Positions 9,453 through 18,676 of a stretch of 64,000 nucleotides of DNA are shown here, in pieces. Source of the stretch: Tenacibaculum aquimarinum (lineage in GTDB: Bacteria > Bacteroidota > Bacteroidia > Flavobacteriales > Flavobacteriaceae); the NCBI RefSeq assembly GCF_022478115.1, contig NZ_JAKGSC010000009.1, positions 1 through 64,000 on the forward strand. The letters run 5' to 3'. Below the pieces are notes generated by a model. It did not search any database. It was not told the DNA's origin and worked only from the letters and a program-made list of their open reading frames with translations. Made by a program: the position numbers and the translations under genes. Within the stretch, counting starts at the first letter, position 1. Every line of letters begins with the position of its first letter.

Positions 9453-10019
9453 TTGCTCTTTAAAAATTCTCTTGTATAAATATTGAAGAAGTTTATAAAA
9501 TACAAATCCCATTACAATACCAGTTACATAACCCGTAAAAACATCTAGCGGATAATGTACTCTTAAGTAAATTCTACTATAACCAAAAAGTAATGGAAAT
9601 AAAACCATAAAGTAAATAGGTTTTACTTTTTTACCGAATAACAGTATTGTAAAAACCGTAAAAGTGGTTGATAAATGCGCATGGCCTGACCAAAAACTGT
9701 ATCCGCCAGGTCTATAAGTAAATTGGCGTAAATATTCTTGTATTTCTGTAACATTACACGGCCTTACTCGTTGAAAAGTGTTTTTAATTAAGTTTGTAAA
9801 TTGATCTGAAAAAGCAACCAAAACTGTTATAAATAACAGCATAAATATTCCTTTTTTTGTGCCGAATTTCCCAAAAACTAAACCTAAAATAATAACAAAC
9901 AACGGAATCCAATTTAACTGATTGGTTATTGCCAACCAAAATGAATCCCATTGTTCGCTTCCTAAGTTATTTAAATAAATAAGTAACTCAGTATCTTTTT
10001 GTAAAAGTTTCTCCAACAA
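9444..10019 (-). CDS. PAP2-family phosphatase
   Basis: This 191-residue integral membrane protein carries the three PAP2 signatures: K79 through RP at 86-87 (KNTFQRVRP), SGH at 111-113, and SR-x5-H-x3-D at 148-159 (SRIYLRVHYPLD). Such enzymes remove phosphate from phosphatidic acid, undecaprenyl diphosphate or related lipids. The gene overlaps the end of the convergent glycosyltransferase by nine bases, and its start lies one base from the end of the isomerase gene upstream, so it may be cotranscribed with the isomerases. The precise substrate cannot be told. Confidence 0.92.
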   Translation of the reverse strand: MLEKLLQKDTELLIYLNNLGSEQWDSFWLAITNQLNWIPLFVIILGLVFGKFGTKKGIFMLLFITVLVAFSDQFTNLIKNTFQRVRPCNVTEIQEYLRQFTYRPGGYSFWSGHAHLSTTFTVFTILLFGKKVKPIYFMVLFPLLFGYSRIYLRVHYPLDVFTGYVTGIVMGFVFYKLLQYLYKRIFKEQLV

Positions 10020-10020
10020 A

Positions 10021-11058
10021 CTATTTACCTACTTTAATTAATTCTAAGTCGAAAACAATGTCAGATTTTGCAGGAAAAGGTCCATATAATTTTTCTCCAT
10101 ATCCTAAATAATACGGAATGAAAAGACGTTTTTTATCTCCTTCTCTCATTTCTAAAATTGCTTCAGTAACTCCACCAATCATTGGTTGTTTATCTAAAGT
10201 AAAACCAAAAGGCTCTTTACCTTCAGTTGACTGAATTAATTTACCGTTAGCTAAAGTAACTGTATAATGCATTGTTGCTGGTATTGCTCTATTAAATTTC
10301 TTACCAGTTCCTTTTTTCAGTTCTAAAATCTTTAAACCAGAAGTAGTTTTTATAGCCTTATCAATACCTCTCTCTTTTAAATAAGCCTCTTTTAGCTTTG
10401 CTAATTTTTCTTGATATTCTTTCGCTTTCGTTTCAACATTTGCTAATTCAGTTTTAAAAACTTCTGGAGCTTCAAACTTCTTTGCAAATTTCCCAACACG
10501 TATTATGTCAATAGTATTAATTACATCGTCTTTTCTAATAGAATCTACAACATCTAAACCTAATTCAACTTGACCAAAAACAGAATGTTTACGGTCTAAC
10601 CAAGGTGTATCTTTATGGGTAATAAAAAATTGACTTGAGTTTGAATTTGGACCTCCATTTGCCATAGATAAAACTCCTTTTTTATCGTGCTTATAAATTA
10701 GATCTCCAATAGAATCACTTGGAAATTCATCTGCAAATTTATATCCTGCATTCCCTGTTCCATTACCTAAAGGATCTCCACCTTGTATCATAAAATTATT
10801 AATAACTCTATGAAATTTTAAGCCGTCATAAAACTTTTTACCTTTTAAAGAATCTGCTAAATTAGGATTATCACCTTCAGCAAGGGAAATAAAGTTTGCA
10901 ACCGTCATTGGTACTTCTTCTCCGTATAACTTTAAAAGAATATCTCCTTTGTTTGTTTGAATATCAGCATACAATCCGTTTTCTAAATTTGGATATTTTG
11001 CTGCTTTACATGCTGAAAATAATACAGCAAAAACAAGAATTAATTTTAAATATTTCAT
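10021..11058 (-). CDS. cyclophilin-FKBP fusion prolyl isomerase lipoprotein
   Basis: Two unrelated prolyl isomerase folds are joined here in 345 residues. Residues about 30-190 are a cyclophilin (FHRVINNFMIQGGDP, NSNSSQFFIT, VFGQV). A charged linker follows, then an FKBP domain at about 250-345 (HYTVTLANGK, FIPYYLGYGEK). The N terminus ends in the lipobox FSACK, so it is a periplasm-facing lipoprotein. It follows another FKBP lipoprotein four bases away, with gldI upstream. It probably acts as a folding catalyst for envelope proteins. Confidence 0.93.
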   Translation of the reverse strand: MKYLKLILVFAVLFSACKAAKYPNLENGLYADIQTNKGDILLKLYGEEVPMTVANFISLAEGDNPNLADSLKGKKFYDGLKFHRVINNFMIQGGDPLGNGTGNAGYKFADEFPSDSIGDLIYKHDKKGVLSMANGGPNSNSSQFFITHKDTPWLDRKHSVFGQVELGLDVVDSIRKDDVINTIDIIRVGKFAKKFEAPEVFKTELANVETKAKEYQEKLAKLKEAYLKERGIDKAIKTTSGLKILELKKGTGKKFNRAIPATMHYTVTLANGKLIQSTEGKEPFGFTLDKQPMIGGVTEAILEMREGDKKRLFIPYYLGYGEKLYGPFPAKSDIVFDLELIKVGK

Positions 11059-11062
11059 CTAA

Positions 11063-11788
11063 TTATTTTTTTACTTCTAACAATTCTACTTCAAAAATTA
11101 ACGTAGAAAATGGCTTAATATCTTTTCCTCTAGCTTGTGCTTTATATGCTAACTCTTGTGGAATAAAGAACTTGTATTTTGCTCCAGTTTTCATTAGCTG
11201 TAAACCTTCAGAAAAACCTGCTACAAATTGGTTTGCCTTTAACTCATAAGGCTTATTTCTCTTATAAGAACTATCAAACTCTACTCCTTCAATATTTGTT
11301 CCTTTATAATGAACAGAAACTCCATCAGTTGCTTTTGGAGATTCTCCAGATCCTTCTTTAATAACGATGTATTGTAAACCACTTTCTGTAGTTTTTACAC
11401 CCGCTTTATTTTTATTAGCTTCTAGAAATGCAACATTTTCTTTTTTATACTCACCAAATTCTTTTTCAGCTTTTTCAGCAGCCTTAGCTTGCTGTTCTTT
11501 CATTTTTTCTTGCTGCTGTTTTTGGAAATAAATATTTAATGTATTTCTGATGTCTTTATCTTCCATTAACAAATTTGTAGAATCTAATCCGTTAGTTAAC
11601 CCTTGAAAGAAAACTTCTTTTTTAACTTCACTAAAGTTATTTTTAAATTGATTTGCCATGTTTAATCCCATAGCATAACTAACTGAATCTAATTCTGTTT
11701 CTAAAGAAGAAACTGTTTTAACTTGTTGACCACAAGATACAATTGATAATCCTAAAATGGCAACTGCCAAAAATTTACTTATTTTCAT
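11063..11788 (-). CDS. FKBP-type prolyl isomerase lipoprotein
   Basis: The 241-residue product has a lipobox (SIVSCG), a helical N-terminal dimerisation-type region of about 110 residues, and a C-terminal FKBP domain (VSVHYKGTNIEG, FDSSYKRNKP, FIPQELAYKAQ), the domain order of FkpA and Mip proteins. It would catalyse proline cis-trans isomerisation in envelope proteins. It lies one base downstream of gldI and four bases upstream of the cyclophilin-FKBP fusion, so all three are very likely one operon. The architecture is standard. Confidence 0.94.
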   Translation of the reverse strand: MKISKFLAVAILGLSIVSCGQQVKTVSSLETELDSVSYAMGLNMANQFKNNFSEVKKEVFFQGLTNGLDSTNLLMEDKDIRNTLNIYFQKQQQEKMKEQQAKAAEKAEKEFGEYKKENVAFLEANKNKAGVKTTESGLQYIVIKEGSGESPKATDGVSVHYKGTNIEGVEFDSSYKRNKPYELKANQFVAGFSEGLQLMKTGAKYKFFIPQELAYKAQARGKDIKPFSTLIFEVELLEVKK

Positions 11789-11789
11789 T

Positions 11790-12320
11790 TTACTTTGTTT
11801 TAATATCTATTAATGTTAGGGTACTTTTTATTGTTTGGTTTACTTTAATATTATTTCCATCACCGGCAATTCCAAAACCTCTATGAGACGGAATTACAAA
11901 TGTAATAGTTTCACCTATTTTCATCAACTTTATTCCATCTTCTAGCGCCGGAATAAAATCTTCTTTATCTATTTTATAGGTTCTTTTTTGCTTCGGATAT
12001 AATTCTTCTCCTTCTAAATCGGTTATAGTATATTCAATTGCTACAACATCTTCCGATTTTGGTTTAGGAGTATTTCCTTCTACTTTATTAATATATGTAT
12101 ACCAAAAACCTGTAGAAGAAGCTTTGTAAGTGTTTACAGTGTCTAGAGAAATATAATGCTCAATAAACTCGGTTTCTTTTTTAATTAACTGCTTATTTTT
12201 AGCAATTAATTCTTTATAAAAGTTTTTTGTAGTCTGCGTTTTTGGTCTTCTTGCTTCTGGTTCTTTACAAGAAAAAGCTAGAACAAAAAACAATAAAAAA
12301 TAAAGTGTTTTATGCTTCAT
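11790..12320 (-). CDS. gldI: gliding motility-associated FKBP lipoprotein GldI
   Basis: GldI is a lipoprotein FKBP-type isomerase required for gliding in Flavobacterium johnsoniae, probably by folding gliding or type IX secretion components. The 176-residue product has a lipobox (VLAFSCKEP) and a C-terminal FKBP domain (AIEYTITDLEGEEL, FVIPSHRGFGIAG). Its start overlaps the end of nrnA by eleven bases, the arrangement I would expect for gldI in flavobacteria. The name rests on that context as well as length; a generic FKBP lipoprotein is the alternative. Confidence 0.85.
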   Translation of the reverse strand: MKHKTLYFLLFFVLAFSCKEPEARRPKTQTTKNFYKELIAKNKQLIKKETEFIEHYISLDTVNTYKASSTGFWYTYINKVEGNTPKPKSEDVVAIEYTITDLEGEELYPKQKRTYKIDKEDFIPALEDGIKLMKIGETITFVIPSHRGFGIAGDGNNIKVNQTIKSTLTLIDIKTK

Positions 12321-13338
12321 AAGAAGTTGCTAATTCTTGTTTATAGTTTTTTACCAAAGCTATAAACTTTTCTGCAGTTTCTTGCATATTGTCTAAGCTT
12401 CTTCCTCCTGCAGCGTTATCATGACCACCGCCATTATAATATTTTCTTGCAAATTGATTTACAGAAAACTTTCCTTTAGATCTAAAAGAAATTTTAATAA
12501 TTCCTTGTTCTACATCTTCAATAAAAATGGCTGCAAGATTAATTCCTTTTACAGAAAGCGCATAATTTACAACGCCTTCAGTATCTCCTTTTTCAAAATT
12601 GAATTTATTTTTTTCTTCTTGTGTTAAGGTAATAAACGCAGTATGGCAATCTTCAACAATTTTTAAATTAGTTAAAGCTTGTCCTAATAACTGCAACCTT
12701 CCATAAGAATTTGCATCGTATACATTATTATGTATTCTGTCGTTTTTTGCTCCTTTATCTATTAAAGTTGCAATAATATTGTGCGTTTTACTTGTAGTTG
12801 ATCTAAAACGAAACGAGCCTGTATCGGTCATTATTCCTGTGTAAATACAGGTTGCAATGTTTTCATCAATTAAATCAACATCATTATTCATTTCAATGAA
12901 GTTGTACACCATTTCGCAAGTTGAAGACATTGCTGTGTCTGAATACATATAAGCAAAATCATCTGGTTGTTGATGATGATCTATTAAAGCAAAATCATTT
13001 TTATACTTTTCTAGCGTATTTTTCATATCGTCTCCTACTCTATGCAACGCATTAAAGTCTAGTAGAAAGACAATATCTGATTTTTCTAAAGCCCTTACAG
13101 ATTGCTTATTTTGGTGATCAAAACGTTTTACAGTATCTGAACCTGGTAACCAATGTAAAAAATCTGGATATTCGTTTGGCATTACAACGTTTGCTGTATG
13201 TCCTTTTTTATCTAAATAATGCTTTAAACCAAGGGTTGAACCAACTGCATCTCCATCAGGATTTCTGTGTCCAATTATTACAATATTCCTTGGCGAATTT
13301 AAATAAACCGTTAAGTCTTCAAAGTTTTTTAAAATCAT
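12310..13338 (-). CDS. nrnA: DHH-family oligoribonuclease / pAp phosphatase NrnA
   Basis: NrnA-type proteins degrade very short RNAs and hydrolyse 3'-phosphoadenosine 5'-phosphate. The DHH motif is in LIDHHQQPDD, preceded by HRNPDGDAVGS, and the C-terminal DHHA1 domain ends in GGGHDNAAGG. I start at the ATG at 13338 (MILKNFEDL); the open frame continues 28 codons upstream to 13422, but that stretch looks non-coding and crosses the likely promoter (TATCTTCG on the minus strand, 13345-13352, one mismatch to TAnnTTTG). The gene is divergent from ndk and overlaps gldI. Confidence 0.92.
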   Translation of the reverse strand: MILKNFEDLTVYLNSPRNIVIIGHRNPDGDAVGSTLGLKHYLDKKGHTANVVMPNEYPDFLHWLPGSDTVKRFDHQNKQSVRALEKSDIVFLLDFNALHRVGDDMKNTLEKYKNDFALIDHHQQPDDFAYMYSDTAMSSTCEMVYNFIEMNNDVDLIDENIATCIYTGIMTDTGSFRFRSTTSKTHNIIATLIDKGAKNDRIHNNVYDANSYGRLQLLGQALTNLKIVEDCHTAFITLTQEEKNKFNFEKGDTEGVVNYALSVKGINLAAIFIEDVEQGIIKISFRSKGKFSVNQFARKYYNGGGHDNAAGGRSLDNMQETAEKFIALVKNYKQELATSYEA

Positions 13339-13437
13339 AAGTGGCGAAGATACAATTTTATTAAAAAAATGTGTAATTTCGCGCCGATTTTGTGCGTAGC
13401 ATTTAATCATATTTATTAACAATGAAATTATTTAGAA

Positions 13438-13857
13438 ATGGCAACAAATAGAACTTTTACAATGATTAAACCTGATGGCGTAGAAAACGGACATACAGGT
13501 GCAATTTTAGACAAAATTAACGCTGCAGGTTTTAGAATCGTAGCATTAAAGAAAACACAAATGACTACAGCAGATGCTGAGGCTTTTTATGCTGTACATA
13601 ATGAGCGTCCGTTTTTTGGTGAATTAGTTGAGTTTATGACTCGCGGACCAATTATTGCTGCAATCTTAGAAAAAGACAACGCTGTTGAAGATTTTAGAAC
13701 TTTAATTGGTGCTACAAATCCTGCTGAAGCTGCTGAAGGAACAATTAGAAAAATGTATGCTACTTCTATTGGAGAAAACGCTGTACACGGTTCTGATTCT
13801 GATGAAAACGCTACTATTGAAGGAAACTTCCATTTTGCTGGTAGAGAGCAGTTCTAA
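13438..13857 (+). CDS. ndk: nucleoside diphosphate kinase
   Basis: Ndk transfers the terminal phosphate between nucleoside tri- and diphosphates through a phosphohistidine. The 139-residue product has the active-site histidine H117 in NAVHGSDS, K11 in MIKPDGV, and the RP of NERPFF. Length is normal for the family. It is monocistronic: divergent from nrnA, with a hairpin terminator about 35 bases after the stop. Confidence 0.98.
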   Translation: MATNRTFTMIKPDGVENGHTGAILDKINAAGFRIVALKKTQMTTADAEAFYAVHNERPFFGELVEFMTRGPIIAAILEKDNAVEDFRTLIGATNPAEAAEGTIRKMYATSIGENAVHGSDSDENATIEGNFHFAGREQF

Positions 13858-13890
13858 GAACTCTTTTTCTTAAACAAAATATATTTGTAA

Positions 13891-13921
13891 AAAAACTCGT
13901 AACGTAAGTTGCGAGTTTTTT
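13891..13921 (+). terminator. terminator of ndk
   Basis: Arms actcgtaac and gttgcgagt pair around a gtaa loop with one wobble pair. A-rich sequence precedes the hairpin and a T tract follows. It sits 34 bases after the ndk stop. Confidence 0.85.
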
Positions 13922-14033
13922 GTGTTTTAAATTTAGTTTTGATTCTTAACTCATTTTTAGGTAAATTCGCTAAACCTTATTATAAAAACAATAATTTTCA
14001 GCAACTTTAAAATAAATATTACAAGAGAAAATA

Positions 14034-15470
14034 ATGTTATTTAACTCGATTGATTTTGCTATATTTTTACCAATTATATTTATTCTTTATTGGTTCATTA
14101 ATAATAAAAATTTAAAATTACAAAACTCTTTAATTGTAGTAGCTAGTTATATCTTTTACGGTTGGTGGGATTGGCGTTTTTTATCATTAATTCTTTTCAG
14201 TACTATAATAGATTATTCGATTGGTATCAATTTAAAAAAGCAAGACAATCAGCTTAAAAGGAAAATACTGCTATACATAAGTGTTATTATAAACCTTGGA
14301 TTTCTTGGTTTTTTCAAATACTATAATTTTTTTCTTGACAACTTTATTACTGCTTTTTCATTTTTTGGCTCAGAAATAAAAGCAAGTTCTCTAAATATAA
14401 TTTTACCGGTTGGAATTAGTTTTTACACTTTTCAAACCTTAAGCTACACAATAGATGTATATAGAAGAAAACTAAATCCAACTAAAGACTTTATTGCTTT
14501 TGCTGCTTTTGTTAGTTTCTTTCCTCAATTAGTTGCTGGACCAATTGAAAGAGCAACAAATCTACTTCCTCAGTTTTATAAAAAAAGAGAATTTAACTAC
14601 TCAAATGCAGTTGATGGAATGCAACAAATACTTTGGGGATTATTTAAAAAAATTGTTATTGCAGATAATTGTGCACATTATGCTAATTTAATCTTCAATA
14701 ATTCACTTGACTATTCAGGAAGCACACTAATTATAGGAGCAATATTTTTTACGTTTCAAATTTATGGTGATTTTTCTGGGTACTCAGATATAGCAATTGG
14801 AACTTCTAGATTGTTTGGATTTAATTTAATGCAAAATTTTAACTTTCCATATTTCTCAAGAGATATCGCAGAATTTTGGAGACGCTGGCACATTTCACTA
14901 TCAACTTGGTTTAGAGATTATCTATATATTCCATTAGGTGGAAGTCGAGGAAGTATATGGAATAAAATTAGAAATGTTTTTATAATTTTTATTGTAAGCG
15001 GATTTTGGCATGGTGCAAATTGGACATTTATAGTTTGGGGAGCTCTTAATGCTTTCTATTTTTTACCAATATTTCTAACAAACAATAACAGGAATAATAT
15101 TGAAATTGTAGCACAAGGAAAAAAACTACCAAGCTTAAAAGAATTCATTTCTATTGTATTAACCTTTGGATTAACTGTATTTGCTTGGATTTTTTTTAGA
15201 GCAAACAACATAGAACATGCATTAAATTATATCAAAGGCATATTTTCAAATTCTCTCTTTTCAATTCCAGAAATTGCTCCTATTAATATCATTATAATAT
15301 TACTAATTTTTGTAATTGCAGAATGGCTTGGAAGAAATAGACAATATGCAATAGAAGAAGTAAAAACCAAATTTAAACGTCCTTTAAGGTACACTATTTA
15401 TTATGCAATAATAATTGCTATATTTTGGCTTGGTGGAAAAGAACAACAATTTATTTATTTTCAATTCTAA
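14034..15470 (+). CDS. MBOAT-family O-acyltransferase (AlgI-like)
   Basis: The 478-residue polytopic protein has the MBOAT signatures: WRRWHISLSTWFRDYLYIP with H286, and GFWHGANW with the conserved H326. It is of the AlgI/PatA/DltB type, which passes acyl groups, usually acetyl, across the membrane for transfer to a surface polymer. Its end is followed within three bases by an SGNH-like gene, the usual partner that finishes the transfer outside. The polymer acetylated here is unknown; no exopolysaccharide cluster is nearby. It is intact and full length. Confidence 0.93.
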   Translation: MLFNSIDFAIFLPIIFILYWFINNKNLKLQNSLIVVASYIFYGWWDWRFLSLILFSTIIDYSIGINLKKQDNQLKRKILLYISVIINLGFLGFFKYYNFFLDNFITAFSFFGSEIKASSLNIILPVGISFYTFQTLSYTIDVYRRKLNPTKDFIAFAAFVSFFPQLVAGPIERATNLLPQFYKKREFNYSNAVDGMQQILWGLFKKIVIADNCAHYANLIFNNSLDYSGSTLIIGAIFFTFQIYGDFSGYSDIAIGTSRLFGFNLMQNFNFPYFSRDIAEFWRRWHISLSTWFRDYLYIPLGGSRGSIWNKIRNVFIIFIVSGFWHGANWTFIVWGALNAFYFLPIFLTNNNRNNIEIVAQGKKLPSLKEFISIVLTFGLTVFAWIFFRANNIEHALNYIKGIFSNSLFSIPEIAPINIIIILLIFVIAEWLGRNRQYAIEEVKTKFKRPLRYTIYYAIIIAIFWLGGKEQQFIYFQF

Positions 15471-15472
15471 GA

Positions 15473-16324
15473 ATGAAAAATTTTATAATTAAATCAATAT
15501 TATTTTTTATAATTCCTATTATAATTTATACCGGAATTTTTTATTTTTTAAGACTAAATTTCAAGAATGAGCTATCTCAATACCCTATAATACTATTAGG
15601 TGATAGCCAAACGGAGTTTATAAGTGATGAAAGGATTTTAAATAAATCAATTGGAGGTAGCCCATTTTTTGTTCATTCTCAATTTTCTGAAGACTTTATT
15701 GAGCAATTAAGAGGTAAAAAAGTTTTTATCGCTTGCAATTACCATAATTTGTCAAAACTTTACCAAAATAGATTAGAAAACGACCAACTTTATCCAGGTT
15801 GGAAATCTTCCATGTATAGTCATTTAGATGATTATCAAATTCTAAATCGTAAACACATAAACATAATTCCGAAGAACTTAGATCGCTCATTGTTTAATAT
15901 AAAAAATCTTCCTAATTTTATTTATGAAAGACACTTAAAATTTAAAAGTAAAAACTCTTTAAAGAGCATAAATAATGATACACTCTCAATATCAAAAGCT
16001 ATACAAAGACACTGGAATCATCCTGATTATATATTAAATGACTCAATACAAATTACTTATTTAAAAAAACTTATAACTGAATTGAACAAGAATAATTGTG
16101 AAGTAGTTTTATTAAAAATGCCTTTAACAAACTATTATATTAACAATGTTCCTAATGACATAAAGAGTAAATTAAATGAATTATCTAATAACCAAAATGT
16201 TCGAATATTGGATTTAAATAAAGAATTATCAATATCAAAAGAATACAAGTATTTTAAAGATTATGGGCATTTAAACAAGCTAGGAGATTCTTTGGTAATG
16301 GAATATTTAAAAAAGTACGAATAA
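15473..16324 (+). CDS. SGNH-like partner of the MBOAT acyltransferase
   Basis: I start at the ATG at 15473 (MKNFIIKSIL), three bases after the MBOAT stop; a longer frame from 15425 overlaps that gene and lacks a sensible start. The 283-residue product has an N-terminal membrane anchor (about 5-26), then LLGDSQTEF, which matches the block I nucleophile (S45), and near the end DYGHLN with D263 and H266 as the block V pair. That triad is what AlgJ, AlgX, DltD-like and PatB proteins use to esterify polymers in the periplasm. Overall similarity to named families is low. Confidence 0.75.
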   Translation: MKNFIIKSILFFIIPIIIYTGIFYFLRLNFKNELSQYPIILLGDSQTEFISDERILNKSIGGSPFFVHSQFSEDFIEQLRGKKVFIACNYHNLSKLYQNRLENDQLYPGWKSSMYSHLDDYQILNRKHINIIPKNLDRSLFNIKNLPNFIYERHLKFKSKNSLKSINNDTLSISKAIQRHWNHPDYILNDSIQITYLKKLITELNKNNCEVVLLKMPLTNYYINNVPNDIKSKLNELSNNQNVRILDLNKELSISKEYKYFKDYGHLNKLGDSLVMEYLKKYE

Positions 16325-16346
16325 AATCAAGAAAGGGAATAAACCG

Positions 16347-16643
16347 TTACACCAACAACAATTTCTTAACAACTTCTTCGCCCATTTCTTCGTTAAGCAT
16401 TTTTACAATTTTGTCTTTTCCGTAGCTTAATTCTTCACGCAAAACAGAAGAAGACAAACTAACAACCAAGGTTTTATTTTGTAATTGAACGCGTGTTGTA
16501 TAAGAAGCAACACCTTGTCCCATTAATTTTGTCCAGGCTTCATCTATTTTTAATTTTTGCATACCTTTAGTTAAGTTATTCTCCTTAATAAAGGTTTTCA
16601 TTAAATCTTGTATAGAAAATGAATCGTTTTCTCTTTTTGCCAT
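16347..16643 (-). CDS. DUF721 domain-containing protein
   Basis: A 98-residue protein of the DUF721 family, small basic proteins often encoded next to recF or dnaA and thought to act in replication initiation or DNA processing. The block W-TKLMGQGVASYTTRV followed by VSLSSSVLREELSYGKDKIV fits the family. Its start overlaps the recF stop by one base, so the two are cotranscribed. The exact role is not established. Confidence 0.9.
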   Translation of the reverse strand: MAKRENDSFSIQDLMKTFIKENNLTKGMQKLKIDEAWTKLMGQGVASYTTRVQLQNKTLVVSLSSSVLREELSYGKDKIVKMLNEEMGEEVVKKLLLV

Positions 16644-17722
16644 TATAACTTAAAAATTTGGTATTCTTTATTGGTTTTACTTATTACACGTTCTGTTCTT
16701 TCTGAATGTGTATCGGTAATAAATATTTGCCCGAACTCGTTATTATTAACCAATTCAATAATTTGCGAAACTCTTTGCTCGTCTAATTTATCAAAAATAT
16801 CGTCTAATAATAAAATTGGTGTAACGTTTGCTTGTTGCTTTATAAACTCAAACTGTGCTAATTTCAACGCAATTAAGTAAGATTTTTGCTGTCCTTGAGA
16901 ACCAAATTTCTTTATCGGATACTCATCAATTTCAAAACTTAAATCGTCTTTATGTATACCAACCGTTGTATATTGGATCATTTTATCTTTAGTTAAACTT
17001 TGCGTTAATAAGTTTTCTAAAGACATTTCATGCAACTGGCTTTTATAATTTAGCTTTACTTCTTCTTTTTTACCAGAAATTATAGCATGTTTTTCGTTAA
17101 AAATAGGTTCAAACTGAGTTAAAAACTCCTTTCGTTTGTTGTATATTTTAACGCCGTATTCAATTAACTGCTCATCATACACCTTTAAATTTAACGCATC
17201 AAAAGTTCTGTTTATTGCAAAATATTTTAACAATGCATTACGCTGCGTTAATATTTTATTATAAGAAATTAGGTTCTTTAAATATTGTTTGTCTTGCTGA
17301 GAAATTACACCGTCCATAAATTTACGGCGCGTATCGCTTCCTTCCGTAATTAAATCTCTATCCGCAGGCGAAATTATAACCAAAGGTAATTGCCCAATAT
17401 GTTCAGAAAACTTATCATATGCTTTACCATTTCGCTTTAAAACTTTCTTTTGTCCACGTTTTAAAGAGCATAAAATCTTTTCATTTCTATCATTTAGAAG
17501 GTAATCTCCTTCAATCATAAAAAATTCTTCTCCGTGTTTAATATTCTGCCCAGCAACCGGATTAAAATAACTTTTAGCAAAAGATAAATAATAAATAGCG
17601 TCCAACACATTGGTTTTACCAACGCCATTATTTCCTACAAAACAATTTATTTTCTGCTGAAAATCAAAAGTTTGTGAAGTAATATTCTTAAAATTTACAA
17701 GTGTTATTTTTTGAAGATACAT
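16643..17722 (-). CDS. recF: DNA replication and repair protein RecF
   Basis: RecF is an SMC-like ATPase that helps load RecA at gaps and stalled forks. The 359-residue product has a Walker A GNNGVGKT at residues 30-37, a signature-like FGSQGQQKS block, and a Walker [12 protein letters not shown] near 300-310, followed by the D-loop-like ITDTHSE. Length is normal. It is cotranscribed with DUF721 and divergent from the TPR gene. Confidence 0.97.
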   Translation of the reverse strand: MYLQKITLVNFKNITSQTFDFQQKINCFVGNNGVGKTNVLDAIYYLSFAKSYFNPVAGQNIKHGEEFFMIEGDYLLNDRNEKILCSLKRGQKKVLKRNGKAYDKFSEHIGQLPLVIISPADRDLITEGSDTRRKFMDGVISQQDKQYLKNLISYNKILTQRNALLKYFAINRTFDALNLKVYDEQLIEYGVKIYNKRKEFLTQFEPIFNEKHAIISGKKEEVKLNYKSQLHEMSLENLLTQSLTKDKMIQYTTVGIHKDDLSFEIDEYPIKKFGSQGQQKSYLIALKLAQFEFIKQQANVTPILLLDDIFDKLDEQRVSQIIELVNNNEFGQIFITDTHSERTERVISKTNKEYQIFKL

Positions 17723-17804
17723 TGGCTATTAAAATCTGTACAAACGAACCGCAAAATATTGAAAATTTACCAAATAAACCCTTTTAAAATCCAATTTAAA
17801 AAAC

Positions 17805-17812
17805 TAAATTTG
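17805..17812 (+). promoter_or_regulatory. TAnnTTTG -7 box of the TPR gene
   Basis: The sequence TAAATTTG is an exact match to the Bacteroidota -7 element, 24 bases before the ATG at 17837. The -33 TTG is not clear. Confidence 0.6.
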
Positions 17813-17836
17813 CGACCGATTAATTTTTAAGCAGAC

Positions 17837-18604
17837 ATGGCAACATACAAGAAAAAATACAAAGCAAAGAACAAAGCAGAACAACAACAAGTTGAAGAAA
17901 TGGACAGCACAACTGCTGAAGTTTTTAATACTTTAGATGATACTGCTAACAAATCTGAGCAATGGATTGAGAAAAACAGCAAACCTTTATTTATAGGTTT
18001 AATAGCTGTTGCAGCCTTAATTTTAGGTACTTTAGCTTATACTAAATTTGTTGCTGAACCTACTGAAAAAGAAGCTACAAACGAGTTAGCTTTTCCAAGA
18101 AATTACTTTGACCAAGCAGTTACTTCTTCTGGAGCAGCAATTGACTCTTTATTAACTTTAGGTTTGGAAGGTGCTGATGGAAAATATGGTTTTATTGACA
18201 TCGCTTCTTCTTACAGCGGAACAAAAGCAGGAAACTTAGCTAATTATTATGCTGGTGTTTCTTACTTAAAATTAAAAAAATACGACGAAGCTATTGCTTC
18301 TTTAAGTGAATTTGATTCTAATGACGAGTTATTAGGACCTGTTGCTTTAGGTGCAATTGGAGATGCTTTTGCAGATATTGATCAATTAGACGATGCTTTA
18401 GATTATTACCAACAAGCTGCTAGTAAAAAAGATAATGACTTTACAGCGCCACTTTTCTTATACAAAGCTGCACAAACAGCAATGAGTTTAAAAGAGTATA
18501 GCAAAGCAGAAAGTTTATTTACTAAAATAAAAGAAAAATACGCTACTTCTGACCAAGGTAGAGATATTGAAAAGTACATTAATAGTGCAAAATACGCACA
18601 ATAA
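17837..18604 (+). CDS. membrane-anchored tetratricopeptide repeat protein
   Basis: The 255-residue protein has a charged N terminus, a membrane helix at about 51-69 and a periplasmic C-terminal part with several TPR-like helical repeats (NYYAGVSYLKLKKYDEAIASL, DALDYYQQAA). The layout resembles YfgM/PpiD-associated and other single-pass TPR scaffolds. It precedes ribH in flavobacterial order, but I know of no functional link. The partner is unknown. Confidence 0.85.
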   Translation: MATYKKKYKAKNKAEQQQVEEMDSTTAEVFNTLDDTANKSEQWIEKNSKPLFIGLIAVAALILGTLAYTKFVAEPTEKEATNELAFPRNYFDQAVTSSGAAIDSLLTLGLEGADGKYGFIDIASSYSGTKAGNLANYYAGVSYLKLKKYDEAIASLSEFDSNDELLGPVALGAIGDAFADIDQLDDALDYYQQAASKKDNDFTAPLFLYKAAQTAMSLKEYSKAESLFTKIKEKYATSDQGRDIEKYINSAKYAQ

Positions 18605-18609
18605 TAAGT

Positions 18610-18675
18610 GTGCAGTATCCAGTATTCAGTAAGCAGTAACTGCCAACTGAAAAACTGATAACTGCCAACTGAAAA
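18610..18675. repeat. low-complexity repeat abutting ribH
   Basis: The gap between the TPR gene and ribH is filled by short variants of cagt and actg words, including two exact copies of taactgccaactgaaaa (18647-18663 region and 18659-18675). It runs to within one base of the ribH ATG. Repeats of this kind are scattered in flavobacterial intergenic regions. Confidence 0.6.
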
Positions 18676-18676
18676 T

